This document shows, one piece after another, positions 34,165-42,913 of a DNA stretch of 64,000 bases (position 1 is the first letter of the stretch; every line of letters begins with the position of its first letter). The DNA is from CAVTWS01 sp963732655 (GTDB lineage Bacteria; Actinomycetota; Acidimicrobiia; Acidimicrobiales; SHLQ01), in contig CAVTAI010000005.1 of NCBI GenBank assembly GCA_963732655.1, forward strand, positions 186,001 to 250,000, in the 5' to 3' direction. The position numbers and the translations under genes were made by a program. A model generated the notes under the pieces. It was not told the origin of the DNA. It saw nothing but the letters and a program-made list of their open reading frames with translations, and ran no database searches.

Positions 34165-35655
34165 GTGGAGGCCGACCCTGCAGCAGTCCGTCGAGAGGCG
34201 GGCCGGGCGCGTCATCAGCTCCGCGCTCCGATCGTCCTGGCGGCCGTGCTCGCCGGCATCTCGGCGGCGACGGCGCTCATCGTTCACCCGATCCTCGGTG
34301 CGGTGATCGCGGTGGGCGCGGTCGCCCACGTCATCATCATGGTCGCTCCCCGCGACCCCGAACCCGATCTCGTCGGGGTGGTCATGGATCGCACCCAGCA
34401 ACCCGACCTCTGGGCCGAGATCGATGCGGCGGCGGGCGAGGCCGAGGCGCCGGTACCCGACTCGTTGGCCATCACCGACTCCGTCCAGGCCCGTATCGTC
34501 CATCGCACGTCCGGCGTCGGCCGGCGGGTCAAGGAGCGCCGCCTGGAGCTCGGGCTTCCCGGACTCTCGATGTTCACTCGTGAAGAGCTTCGCGTCGTGC
34601 TGCTGGCTGTGTTGTCCCGCGAGACCGAGCTCGGCATCCCCCACGGTCCAGAGTTGTCGCGAGCGGCGACGGTGGCGGAACGCCGGTTGACCACCGGTGG
34701 CTCCGGTCTCGTGGACCGGATGCGACGCCGGCATGCCCAAGCCATCTTCGACTCCGCGGAGCCGTTCCGAGCCGCGCAGATGCTGGCCTCGGACAGCCGC
34801 GGCGCGGGGATCGTCGGGCGGACGCAGTTCGAGGGGGCGCTCCGCAAGGCCCACGTCGGGTCGGCGGCGCTCCAGCTCTTCCTCCGTGAGTACGTGCTCC
34901 CGCTCCTCTCGGCCGGTCAGCGCCCGGTGAACCTGTACGACGGTCTGCGATCCTTCGGCGCCGATCTCTCGCGCGACACCTTGTTCGAGGAGTTGCATGT
35001 GGACGCCGCATCGACCCCGATCCGGTGGCACCCCGGCGAGCCGTCGATCGGCCTTCGTGTGGCGAGGGTGTCCGCCTCGGCCGGTGGCGATCGTCCGACG
35101 GACGACCGTGATGCCTCGGCCCTGGTTTCGGGCCGTCTGGCTCTGGAGGTCGAGCTGAGCCGGCAGGTCGCCGAGCAGCTCCTGCCCGATACCGAGCTGA
35201 CTCCGGTGGACTGGGCCGGTGTGGCCGAGACGGCGACGCAGTTGCAGCTGGCCCGCGCCGGGCGCCTCGCTGCCGTGGCGCGAGCGTTCGAACCGGGCGC
35301 ACCGCGGGCCGGTGGGCTGCGCCACGTGCTGCGGTTGTTGTGTTCGGGCCAGCGCGCCGGGGTGGCGACGGGTCTGGCCCCTGAACTCGTGAGCCTGCCC
35401 GATGACGAACGGGAAGCCGCATCGGTGGAGTTGCTCGCCGCTTACCTGCGAGCGTCGGTGGGATCGGTGCTCATCGCCCACGCCGGGTGCCGCTGGCAGA
35501 TGTCGTGGGGTGGGCCACCTCGGCTCGTCGGACCTGATGGGGCGATGGTCGACATCGACGAATGGGTCGATGGTGCCGTCGCGAACGAGGTCCCGGCCGC
35601 GGTCTTCATCGACTGGTTGAGCCAGGTCGGCATCCCGTTCGACATCGCGGCCTGA
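34165..35655 (+). CDS. M48-peptidase-like membrane protein lacking the HExxH motif
   Basis: A 496-residue protein with two N-terminal hydrophobic segments (about 22-62). Its architecture follows actinobacterial M48 (Ste24/HtpX-like) proteins: G-L-P-G-L-S-M-F-T-R-E-E-L-R-V-V-L aligns with the stretch that normally runs into H-E-x-x-H. Here the equivalent near residue 150 reads L-S-R-E-T-E-L. Later family features remain (Y-V-L-P-L-L-S-A-G-Q-R-P-V-N-L-Y-D-G and W-H-P-G-E-P). Without zinc ligands it is presumably a non-catalytic paralogue, perhaps a scaffold or regulator. Only the GTG at 34165 is in frame. Confidence 0.6.
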   Translation: MEADPAAVRREAGRARHQLRAPIVLAAVLAGISAATALIVHPILGAVIAVGAVAHVIIMVAPRDPEPDLVGVVMDRTQQPDLWAEIDAAAGEAEAPVPDSLAITDSVQARIVHRTSGVGRRVKERRLELGLPGLSMFTREELRVVLLAVLSRETELGIPHGPELSRAATVAERRLTTGGSGLVDRMRRRHAQAIFDSAEPFRAAQMLASDSRGAGIVGRTQFEGALRKAHVGSAALQLFLREYVLPLLSAGQRPVNLYDGLRSFGADLSRDTLFEELHVDAASTPIRWHPGEPSIGLRVARVSASAGGDRPTDDRDASALVSGRLALEVELSRQVAEQLLPDTELTPVDWAGVAETATQLQLARAGRLAAVARAFEPGAPRAGGLRHVLRLLCSGQRAGVATGLAPELVSLPDDEREAASVELLAAYLRASVGSVLIAHAGCRWQMSWGGPPRLVGPDGAMVDIDEWVDGAVANEVPAAVFIDWLSQVGIPFDIAA

Positions 35656-35742
35656 CGCCGACTCGTCTCCGATCCGATCCGGGGCGTGAACCGGCGGGCT
35701 TCGGTTCCTGCCCGGGCCGCGGCGACCGGTAGCTTGACGACC

Positions 35743-36925
35743 GTGGACCTCCGCCTGACCCCCGCCGAGCGAGATTTCCGTGACGAGCTGCGAGAGTGGC
35801 TCCACGGCGCGGTTCCCACCATGGGAACGGCCCCCGATCTGATCGATCTCGATGCGCGCCGGGAGTACGACACCGCCTGGCAGCGCATGTTGTACGACGC
35901 CGGTTACGCCGGGATCAACTGGCCGAAGGAGTTCGGTGGCCGCGGTTCGACCCCGACCGAGCACCTCATCTTCCTGGAGGAGAGCGAGCGGGTCCGTGCA
36001 CCGTATGTCGGCGTTAACTTCGTCGGCCTGCTCCATGCCGGCCCCACGTTGATCGCCGAGGCGTCGGACGACGCATCGGGCGCACCACCTGCCGGCGATC
36101 CTGAAGGGTGAACACGTCTGGTGCCAGGGGTTCTCCGAACCCAACGCTGGCTCGGACCTGGCGTCGCTCCAGACGCGGGCGGTGCGAGACGGCGACCACT
36201 ACGTCGTCAGCGGTCAGAAGATCTGGACCTCGTTCGCCCATTGCGCCGAGTACTGCGAGCTGCTGGTGCGGACCGATACCGAGGCCCCGAAGCACCGGGG
36301 CATCACCTGGCTCATCTGTCCGATGGACTTACCCGGCATCGAGATCCACCCCATCGTGACCGTGCTCGGCGCCAGCGAGTTCAGCGAGGTGTTCTTCGAC
36401 GAAGTGCGGATCCCGGTGGAGAACCGCGTCGGTGCCGAGAACGACGGCTGGCGGGTGGCCATGGTGACCTTCAGCTTCGAACGGGGCACGGCGTTCATCA
36501 GCGAGCTCCTGGCCAGCATGCAAGCGTTGGCCGACATCGCCGATCTGGCCAAGCGAGTGCTGCGGCGCTCCGGCACCGCCTGGGACGACGCCGAGGTCCG
36601 CCGTGAGATCGGCCGCCTGCAAGCCGAGTACGACGCGTTGTGGGCCTTGACCAAACGCAACGTCTCGCAGGCGAGCCGCACCGGCGTGCCGGGTCCCGGC
36701 GGATCGGTGTTCAAGCACTACTACAGCGATGTGCGCAAGCGCGTGGACGCGCTCGCCTTCCGTCTGCTCGACCGGGCGGCCTTGGCGATGCACGTCCCGG
36801 ACGGCCACCACGACCCCGTGGCCGCCCGCCTCTACTCCCTGACGTTGAGCATCGCCGCGGGCACCTCCCAGATCCAGAAGAACATCGTGGGTGAGCGAGT
36901 GCTCGGCCTGCCCAAGGAGCGCTAG
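35743..36925 (+). CDS. Acyl-CoA dehydrogenase (one apparent frameshift)
   Basis: A FadE-type flavoenzyme of about 393 residues. The frame from 35743 gives V-D-L-R-L-T-P-A-E-R-D-F-R...W-P-K-E-F-G-G-R-G. Near 36070-36085 the frame changes to H-H-L-P-A-I-L-K-G-E-H-V-W-C-Q-G-F-S-E-P-N-A-G-S-D-L-A, and the enzyme is then intact through Q-K-I-W-T-S, R-I-P-V-E-N-R-V and I-Q-K-N-I-V-G-E-R-V-L-G-L-P-K-E-R. It is followed by the mini-ORF repeat and a second, shorter dehydrogenase, which suggests a heteromeric pair. Confidence 0.82.
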
Positions 36926-37006
36926 CGCATGGACGATAAGGAGCGCTAGCGCATGGACGATAAGGAGCGATAGCTCATGGACGACAAGGAGCGCTAGCGC
37001 ATGGAC
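36914..37006 (+). repeat. 24-bp tandem repeat carrying SD + stop + start: three M-D-D-K-E-R mini-ORFs
   Basis: Four copies at 36914, 36938, 36962 and 36986. Each has AAGGAG, a TAG stop, then ATGGAC, with 9 nt between AAGGAG and ATG. The copies duplicate the junction between the two acyl-CoA dehydrogenase genes. This produces three six-codon ORFs (ATG at 36929, 36953, 36977) before the true start at 37001. The third copy differs at two bases. Confidence 0.92.
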
Positions 37007-37966
37007 TTCGAGCTGAACGACGATCAGGTGGCTCTTCAAGAGGGCGTCCGCTCGCTGTGCCTGGGTCGGTTCGACTCCGAGGCCGTGCGGGCCGCCGTCG
37101 ACCACGGCGGCGTCGACCGCGATCGGTGGAAGGAACTGGCCGACACCGGGGTGTTCTCGCTCGTACTGCCCGAAGCCGAGGGCGGGGTCGGTCTCGGGTG
37201 GGCCGATGCCGTCGTGGTCTTCGAACAACTGGGCCGGTCTGCGGTACCCGGGCCCCTCGTGCCCTCGTTGCTGGCCAGCGGGTTGGTTCCCGGCGCCGCT
37301 ACCGGCGAGGTGGTGGTCGGCCTCGTCGAACGGCCGGAGCACGGGCCCTTCGTCGTCGAGCATCCGACCGCCGTCGACGTGGTGCTCCTCCTCGACGACG
37401 AGGGTGTGCACCAGGTCGACCTGACAGCGGCGGGGCTCGTCGCCGAGTCGATGCCGCTCGATCCGCTCACCCCGGTGGCCTTCGCCGACGACCTGCCGAT
37501 CGCCGCCACGCTCGCCGGCCCGGACGTGGCCGCCGAGTGGCGCCGCTTTGGCGCGGTGCTCACCTCGGCGCTCCAGCTCGGCTTGGCCTGGGGCGCCACC
37601 GACCTCGCCGTCGCCTATGCCAAAGAACGGGAGCAGTTCGGTCGGGTCATCGGCAGCTTTCAGGCCGTGAAGCACCTGTGTGCTGACATGATCTCCCGCG
37701 TCGAGGTGGCGCGGGCCGCCGTGTACCTGGCCGGGGTCGCGCTCGACGACCCCGAGGTGGCGGACCCGGTTCGGGCGGCGTCGGCCGCTCGGATCGTGTC
37801 GTGCCAGGCCGCCAGCGCCAACGGCAAGGATTGCGTGCAGGTCCACGGGGGCATGGGGTACACGTGGGAGGTCGATGCCCACCTGTTCCTGAAACGAGCG
37901 TGGGTCCTGGAGACCCAGTTCGGCACCCCCGACGAGCACGCCGAGGTCATGGCCGCCCTCGTCTGA
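37001..37966 (+). CDS. Acyl-CoA dehydrogenase, short partner type
   Basis: 321 residues, intact. It begins M-D-F-E-L-N-D-D-Q-V-A-L-Q-E-G-V and contains R-E-Q-F-G-R-V-I-G-S-F-Q-A-V-K-H and C-V-Q-V-H-G-G-M-G-Y-T-W-E-V-D-A-H-L-F-L-K-R. Its short length and loose middle domain are typical of the smaller subunit of alpha2-beta2 steroid-type acyl-CoA dehydrogenases. The substrate is not shown. Its AAGGAG ribosome site is the last unit of the upstream repeat. Confidence 0.85.
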   Translation: MDFELNDDQVALQEGVRSLCLGRFDSEAVRAAVDHGGVDRDRWKELADTGVFSLVLPEAEGGVGLGWADAVVVFEQLGRSAVPGPLVPSLLASGLVPGAATGEVVVGLVERPEHGPFVVEHPTAVDVVLLLDDEGVHQVDLTAAGLVAESMPLDPLTPVAFADDLPIAATLAGPDVAAEWRRFGAVLTSALQLGLAWGATDLAVAYAKEREQFGRVIGSFQAVKHLCADMISRVEVARAAVYLAGVALDDPEVADPVRAASAARIVSCQAASANGKDCVQVHGGMGYTWEVDAHLFLKRAWVLETQFGTPDEHAEVMAALV

Positions 37967-37973
37967 GCGGGGG

Positions 37974-38378
37974 TCAGCCTCGCAGCTGCACGCCCAGCAG
38001 CACCGCCAGCAGCGCTCCCAGCAACCCGACCGCTCCCCAGACAGCAAGCCCGACCTTGGTCGTGGAGATGGTGTGGAGGAATGCGCCAACTCCCGAGGCG
38101 GCGACGACCACGAGCTTGACCATCAGCGTCACCTGGTAGGCGGTCGACCGATCCGCGACGTCGGCCTCCAGCAGGTTCCAGATCCCGGTCAGGACCAGGA
38201 TGCCGAACGCAGGCCACGCCACCTGGTTGTAGCGACGGGCCACCAAGCGGGTGGCGTCGGGGCCGAGGGTGCGCACGGTGGGCACCAGCGCTCCCAGCGT
38301 GAGCTGACCGCCGACCCACACGGTGGCGGCCAGGACGTGCAGGGTCAACCGCAGATGATCGATCTCCAGGGGAAGCAC
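37974..38378 (-). CDS. CopD-like membrane protein
   Basis: About 134 residues with four hydrophobic segments. It begins close to L-T-L-H-V-L-A-A-T-V-W-V-G-G-Q-L, the His-containing first helix of CopD/DUF-type copper-resistance membrane domains, and continues with R-Y-N-Q-V-A-W-P-A-F-G-I-L-V-L-T-G. GTG at 38378 lies 14 nt after the SDR stop on the same strand; earlier starts would overlap the SDR. Copper transport is a family association only. Confidence 0.65.
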   Translation of the reverse strand: MLPLEIDHLRLTLHVLAATVWVGGQLTLGALVPTVRTLGPDATRLVARRYNQVAWPAFGILVLTGIWNLLEADVADRSTAYQVTLMVKLVVVAASGVGAFLHTISTTKVGLAVWGAVGLLGALLAVLLGVQLRG

Positions 38379-38391
38379 GGCTCGAACCCAC

Positions 38392-39180
38392 TCACATCCG
38401 GAAGGTGGTGGGCCAGTCGTCGGGTCGGACCAGGGCATCGGTGCCGCCGTCGACGAAGACGATCGAACCGGCCATGAAGGCCGCACCGTCGCCGAGCAGC
38501 ATGTGCTCGATCCACGCGGCGATCTGATCCGGAGTGGCCCAGCTGCCCGTCGGGACGGTGAAGCCCCGGATCGCCGGACCGTACTGCTCGCTGTCGAGAC
38601 CGGCCTGCAGGAGCGGAGTCAGCGTGGCGCCCGGCGCGATGGCGTTCAACCGGATCCCCGAGCCGGCCCACTCGACGGTCGGGGCGTTGCGGCGCACATA
38701 CCGGGCGATGGCGATCTTGCTGCCGGCGTAGGCGTGGGCATCGTCGTACTGGGCGGCGATCGATCGGGCGCCGGGCTCATCGTGGCTCACGCACGCCGTC
38801 ACCAGTTCGTCGGGCACGTTGGGTGAGGTGGTCGTCGAGTTGGAGCTGATGGCGACGACCTGCGCGTTGCCGGACGCGGCCAGGGCGGGTCGAAGCCCGG
38901 TGAGGAACGCCTCCGAGCCGAAGTAGTTGATCGAGACGATCTGCGCCGGATCGAACGGAGGACCCACGCCCGCCGCAGTGACCAGACCGTCGAGGCGCCC
39001 GTTGCTGCGTTCGACGACCGCGTCGACCGCGGCCTGGCGTTGGGCGGGATCGGACAGGTCGGTCACGATCTCGGCGTCACGGAGGTCGACGCCGATGACC
39101 TGGTGGCCGGCTCCCTCGAGCCGAGCGCGGGTGGCGGCGCCGATGCCCGATGCGGAACCGGTGATCGCGTAGAGCCCCAC
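38392..39180 (-). CDS. 3-alpha-hydroxysteroid dehydrogenase/carbonyl reductase-like SDR
   Basis: A 262-residue SDR. The order T-G-S-A-S-G-I-G-A-A-T-R, G-H-Q-V-I-G-V-D-L-R-D-A-E, S-I-N-Y-F-G, A-Y-A-G-S-K, G-I-R-L-N-A-I-A-P-G-A-T-L-T-P-L-L-Q-A-G-L and V-F-V-D-G-G-T-D-A matches, as I recall it, the Comamonas 3-alpha-HSD/carbonyl reductase. That enzyme oxidises 3-alpha-hydroxysteroids. The N-N-A-G motif is replaced by T-A-A-G. Together with the ipd genes it supports steroid use, though substrate identity is inference. Confidence 0.75.
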   Translation of the reverse strand: MGLYAITGSASGIGAATRARLEGAGHQVIGVDLRDAEIVTDLSDPAQRQAAVDAVVERSNGRLDGLVTAAGVGPPFDPAQIVSINYFGSEAFLTGLRPALAASGNAQVVAISSNSTTTSPNVPDELVTACVSHDEPGARSIAAQYDDAHAYAGSKIAIARYVRRNAPTVEWAGSGIRLNAIAPGATLTPLLQAGLDSEQYGPAIRGFTVPTGSWATPDQIAAWIEHMLLGDGAAFMAGSIVFVDGGTDALVRPDDWPTTFRM

Positions 39181-39333
39181 GGGGCACCTCCTGCGTTGTT
39201 CGTGACCCGAAACGTCAGCCGTCGTGCGGGCGATGGGCCCATCTGTCTAGTCCGTGCGCGCCATCCCTGTCGCACCGACGAGGCCGGTACGATCAGGGTT
39301 CGTCGGCCGGGCGGCGTCACCCCGAAAGGTCCC

Positions 39334-40197
39334 ATGGTTCCCACCACCGAAGCATTGATCTCCGCAGCCGCAGGCGATATCGAGACGGTGCTGTCGATCG
39401 CTCCGGTGGCGCTCGATCGGCCGGTACCGTCGTGCCCGGGGTGGCTCGGAGCCGATGTCTTGGCCCACCTCGGCCGGGTGTTCACGTCCGTCTCCCAGAC
39501 CATCGACCGGCGGGCGCAGGAGATGATCCCGCGAGCGGAGATGCCCGAGGCCCCGCCGGTGACCCGGATCGTGGAATGGGTCGACGAGTCGTCGGCGGCG
39601 TTGCTGCGATCGTTGCGCTCCATCGAGCCCGACGAACCCGTCTGGTCGTGGTCGACCGATCGCCGCGGCCGCTTCTACCACCGGCGGATGGCCCACGAGA
39701 TCGCCGTCCATCGGTACGACCTCGAGTCGGCGATCGGCTCGCCGGACGATGGGGGAGCGAAACGCCCGGGGGCGGATGTCGCGGCGGATGGTGTGTCTGG
39801 GTCGGCGGTCGCCGCCGACGGTGTGTCTGGGTCGGCGGTCGCCGCCGACGGTGTGTCTGGGTCGGCGGTCGCCGCCGACGGTGTCGACGAGTACCTGGAC
39901 CTCGTGCTGCCCTTCTCGGTCGCACGGTGGCCGCGGCCGATCCCGGCCGTGCGGTTGAACGTCGTCGCGCTCGACCGGGTCGAGGTTTCCTCGGGGGTAG
40001 GGCAGTGGTCGGTCCGGCGCAACGGCGATGGGATCGCGCTCGACCGTTCACCGATCGACCCTTCGAGGGACGAGCCCACCGTCACGGTGTCGGGCCCGGC
40101 CGGAGCCCTGCGCCTGTGGGTGTGGAACCGACCGTCGGCCGTCACCGTCGCTGGTGACCTCGCCACCGCGTCGGCGTGGGCGGCGCTGGCTCCATGA
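39334..40197 (+). CDS. Maleylpyruvate isomerase family (mycothiol-dependent, DinB-like) protein
   Basis: A 287-residue protein of the actinobacterial TIGR03083 family. The N-terminal DinB/MDMPI four-helix domain has P-S-C-P-G-W-L-G-A-D-V-L-A-H-L and the metal-site H-E-I-A-V-H-R-Y-D. The C-terminal domain ends L-R-L-W-V-W-N-R. Between them an in-frame repeat gives three copies of G-V-S-G-S-A-V-A-A-D. Members use mycothiol as cofactor or are uncharacterised. The stop overlaps the next gene's ATG. Confidence 0.75.
   Translation: MVPTTEALISAAAGDIETVLSIAPVALDRPVPSCPGWLGADVLAHLGRVFTSVSQTIDRRAQEMIPRAEMPEAPPVTRIVEWVDESSAALLRSLRSIEPDEPVWSWSTDRRGRFYHRRMAHEIAVHRYDLESAIGSPDDGGAKRPGADVAADGVSGSAVAADGVSGSAVAADGVSGSAVAADGVDEYLDLVLPFSVARWPRPIPAVRLNVVALDRVEVSSGVGQWSVRRNGDGIALDRSPIDPSRDEPTVTVSGPAGALRLWVWNRPSAVTVAGDLATASAWAALAP
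39791..39880. repeat. 30-bp tandem repeat, three identical copies, in frame
   Basis: Copies at 39791-39820, 39821-39850 and 39851-39880 are identical and encode G-V-S-G-S-A-V-A-A-D in the linker of the DinB-like protein. Confidence 0.93.
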
Positions 40198-40237
40198 CGC
40201 CTGAGGAGCCCGCTGGCTCCATGACGCCCGAGGAGCC
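40184..40237. repeat. 27-bp tandem duplication of a stop/start junction
   Basis: Copies at 40184-40210 and 40211-40237 differ at one base. Each includes C-T-C-C-A-T-G-A-C-G-C, so the start codon is duplicated in frame (ATG at 40194 and 40221). The GAGGAG of the first copy serves as an SD for the second ATG. Confidence 0.9.
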
Positions 40238-40999
40238 CGAACCTCCGACCGAGGCCCCTGCCCTCGGCGATCCATCGGCCCCGACGAGCCGGCCGGCATC
40301 TTCGACCATGTCGCCTCGCGACTCGTTCGAACTGATGCTGCCGGTCCTGGCGTTCGTGGTGGCGAACCGGCTCGGCGGGCTCCGATGGGCCATCGTGGCC
40401 GCCACGGCCGCGTCGGTGCGGGCGTCGTACCAGCGGCGCCGCCGGGGGCGCGGATCGGCTGGTATCTGCCGGTCGTGACCGCGATGCTGGTCACCCGGGG
40501 CGTCATCGCCATCATCTTCGACTCATCGGCGGTGTATTTCGGCTTGGGCATCGCGACCAAGGCGCTGATCGGAGTCGGTCTGATCGCGTCGGTGCTCATC
40601 GGGCGGCCCGCCATGGCTGAGCTGGCCCCCCTCGTCATCCCGTTCGACCACGTCACCCGGACCCACCCGATCTACCGCCGCACGATGGTCACCCTCACGT
40701 GGGCGGCCGCCGCCTTCGAATTGCTCACCTCGGCCTGGGACGTATGGCTCTACAACAACTCGTCGCTGAACGAGTTCGTGATCGTACGGTTCATCGCCGG
40801 GTGGGTGCTCGGCTTCCTCGCCACGACGGCCGCCATATTGTGGGCCCACTTCCGGCTGGCGCGGATCCCCAACTTTCCTGGCATCCTCGCCCTGTTCGAT
40901 CCCACCTTCGCTGATGATGACGAAGATGACGAGAACGATGACGGCGACAGCAATGGTCTCGGACCGCTCGGCGGCCCGGATAGCATGCCCGGCCGGTGA
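40194..40999 (+). CDS. DUF3159-like multi-pass membrane protein (one apparent frameshift)
   Basis: About 267 residues. A Pro/Glu-rich soluble N-terminus (M-T-P-E-E-P-A-G-S-M-T-P-E-E-P) is followed by a membrane domain that starts L-M-L-P-V-L-A-F-V-V-A-N-R-L. Near 40445, in a run of five G, the frame changes to A-R-I-G-W-Y-L-P-V-V-T-A-M-L. Four or five more segments and an acidic Asp/Glu tail follow. It resembles actinobacterial DUF3159 proteins. ATG at 40221 may be the real start because it alone has an SD. Confidence 0.65.
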
Positions 41000-41029
41000 C
41001 CGATGCGCCGGTCCCCTGAGGAGGCTGTC

Positions 41030-42904
41030 ATGAGTGGCACGGGTGAGGATGGCCACAGGGCCTCCACGAGAACCTTGGCGCTCGGCGCGCTCGGCGTCGT
41101 CTTCGGCGATATCGGGACCTCGCCGCTGTACGCGCTGCGCGAGTCGTTCGAGAACGAGAGCCATCCCATTCCCGTTGTCGAGGACAACGTGCTGGGCATC
41201 TTGTCGCTCGTGTTCTGGGCGCTCGTGATCGTCATCACGATCAAGTACCTGCTGTTCGTCATGCGAGCGGACAACAAGGGGGAGGGCGGCATCTTGGCCC
41301 TGACATCGCTGATCCGGCACGGGTCGGCGACCGGCTCGAGGGTGACCGGGGTGCTGGTGCTGATCGGCCTCTTCGGCACCGCGGTCCTCTACGGCGACGG
41401 CATGATCACCCCGGCCATCTCGGTGTTGAGTGCCGTCGAGGGCGCCGAGGTCGCAACCCCCGGCCTCGCCGACTACGTCGTCCCGATATCCATAGGGATA
41501 CTCGTGGCCTTGTTCGCCGTGCAGTCCCGGGGCACGGCGGCCATGGGCAAGGTGTTCGGCCCGATCGTGGTCGTCTGGTTCCTGACCCTGGCGACGATCG
41601 GTGTCGTGCACCTCGCCTCCGATCTGTCCGTGCTCCGGGCCGTCAACCCGAACTACGGCGTGCAGTACTTCGCCGACAACGGCTCGAAGGGGTTCCTTTC
41701 GCTCGGGGCGGTCTTCCTCGTCGTCACCGGCGGCGAGGCGTTGTACGCCGACATGGGTCACTTCGGACGCCGGCCGATCGCGCTCGGCTGGTACGGGCTC
41801 GTCCTGCCGTCGCTGCTGCTGTGTTACTTCGGGATGGGGGCCAAGCTGATCGAGGATCCGGAGGCCATCGAGAACCCGCTGTTCCTCATGGTGCCCGACG
41901 CTCTCGTCTACCCGATGGTCATCTTGGCCACCGCAGCGACGGTGATCGCATCTCAGGCGCTGATCTCGGGCGCGTTCTCACTCACCCAGCAGGCCGTGCA
42001 GCTCGGCTACCTGCCACGGCTCCGGATCAAGTACACCTCACGGACTGAGCAGGGCCAGATCTATGTCCCGGCGGTCAACTGGGCGCTGATGATCGGCTGC
42101 GTCGGTTTGGTGCTCGGGTTCCGAACTTCGGCCAACCTGGCCGCGGCGTATGGAATCGCCGTGACTTTGACGATGGTCACGACCACTGTCCTCTTCTACG
42201 TCGTCGCCCGTCACCGTTTCGGCTGGTCCGCAGCCAAGGCGCTCCCCTTGTGCGCGGTTCTGGTCGCGATCGACCTGGCCTTCTTCGGAGCCAACGTGCC
42301 GAAGATCCCGCACGGCGGGTGGTTCGCCCTGAGCATCGGCCTGCTGGTGTTCGTCGCCTTGACCACGTGGGGGACCGGCCGCCGGTTGGTCAGCGAGCGC
42401 ATCAAGCGCACGGATACCCCACTGCGCGAGTACGTGGGCCTCATGATGGCGGACGAACCCACCCGCGTGCCCGGGTCGGCGGTGTACCTGTTCAGCCTGG
42501 CGGGCGGAACCCCGCCTGCGATGCGGGCCAACTGGGAGCTCAACCGGATCCTGCACGAACGGGTCTATGTCGTGTCGGTGATCACCGAAGACGTACCTCG
42601 GGTCAGCGATGAGGAGCGGGTCACCAACGTGGCGATCGGGCATGGCGTCGAGGGCCTGGAGCTGCGGTACGGGTTCGACGAGGATCCGGACGTGCCAGCC
42701 GCGCTGCGGTCGGTGTCGATCGATCCAGACAAGGTCACGTACTTCCTCGGACGGGAGACGATCGTCGTGAGCGCCCTGCCGGGCATGGCGCGGTGGCGCG
42801 AACATCTCTTCGCGCTGATGATGAAAAACGCTACTCCGGCCTCGCAGTACTTCCGGCTGCCGTACGGTCGGATCTTCGAGGTCGGGCGCCAGGTCGAGCT
42901 GTAG
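41030..42904 (+). CDS. kup: Kup-type potassium transporter
   Basis: A 624-residue KUP/HAK/KT potassium:proton symporter. It has about twelve membrane segments, the N-terminal signature G-x-V-F-G-D-I-G-T-S-P-L-Y, then L-Y-G-D-G-M-I-T-P-A-I-S-V-L-S and G-G-E-A-L-Y-A-D-M-G-H-F-G. The soluble C-terminal domain carries the family's Y-F-L-G-R-E-T. ATG at 41030 is preceded by GAGGAGG 7 nt upstream, which favours it over an in-frame ATG 27 nt earlier. Convergent with the secreted protein gene across a tandem repeat. Confidence 0.92.
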   Translation: MSGTGEDGHRASTRTLALGALGVVFGDIGTSPLYALRESFENESHPIPVVEDNVLGILSLVFWALVIVITIKYLLFVMRADNKGEGGILALTSLIRHGSATGSRVTGVLVLIGLFGTAVLYGDGMITPAISVLSAVEGAEVATPGLADYVVPISIGILVALFAVQSRGTAAMGKVFGPIVVVWFLTLATIGVVHLASDLSVLRAVNPNYGVQYFADNGSKGFLSLGAVFLVVTGGEALYADMGHFGRRPIALGWYGLVLPSLLLCYFGMGAKLIEDPEAIENPLFLMVPDALVYPMVILATAATVIASQALISGAFSLTQQAVQLGYLPRLRIKYTSRTEQGQIYVPAVNWALMIGCVGLVLGFRTSANLAAAYGIAVTLTMVTTTVLFYVVARHRFGWSAAKALPLCAVLVAIDLAFFGANVPKIPHGGWFALSIGLLVFVALTTWGTGRRLVSERIKRTDTPLREYVGLMMADEPTRVPGSAVYLFSLAGGTPPAMRANWELNRILHERVYVVSVITEDVPRVSDEERVTNVAIGHGVEGLELRYGFDEDPDVPAALRSVSIDPDKVTYFLGRETIVVSALPGMARWREHLFALMMKNATPASQYFRLPYGRIFEVGRQVEL

Positions 42905-42913
42905 CGCCCGATG

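Noticed and set aside
32782..36144. Very long open frame on the minus strand (over 1100 codons) opposite azlC, the M48-like gene and fadE
   Set aside because: It is the antisense shadow of high-GC genes: Arg/Gly/His-rich low-complexity translation, no domain, and the plus-strand genes have recognisable families.
36914..37006. CRISPR-like array
   Set aside because: Units are directly adjacent with no spacers; the arrays at 36.9, 39.8 and 42.9 kb are plain tandem repeats.
39205..39225. TGAC-N7-GTCA upstream of the 3-alpha-HSD-like SDR as a third copy of the ipdA palindrome
   Set aside because: Spacing differs (7 instead of 5 between TGAC and GTCA) and the inner G/C pair is absent, so it is not the same site.
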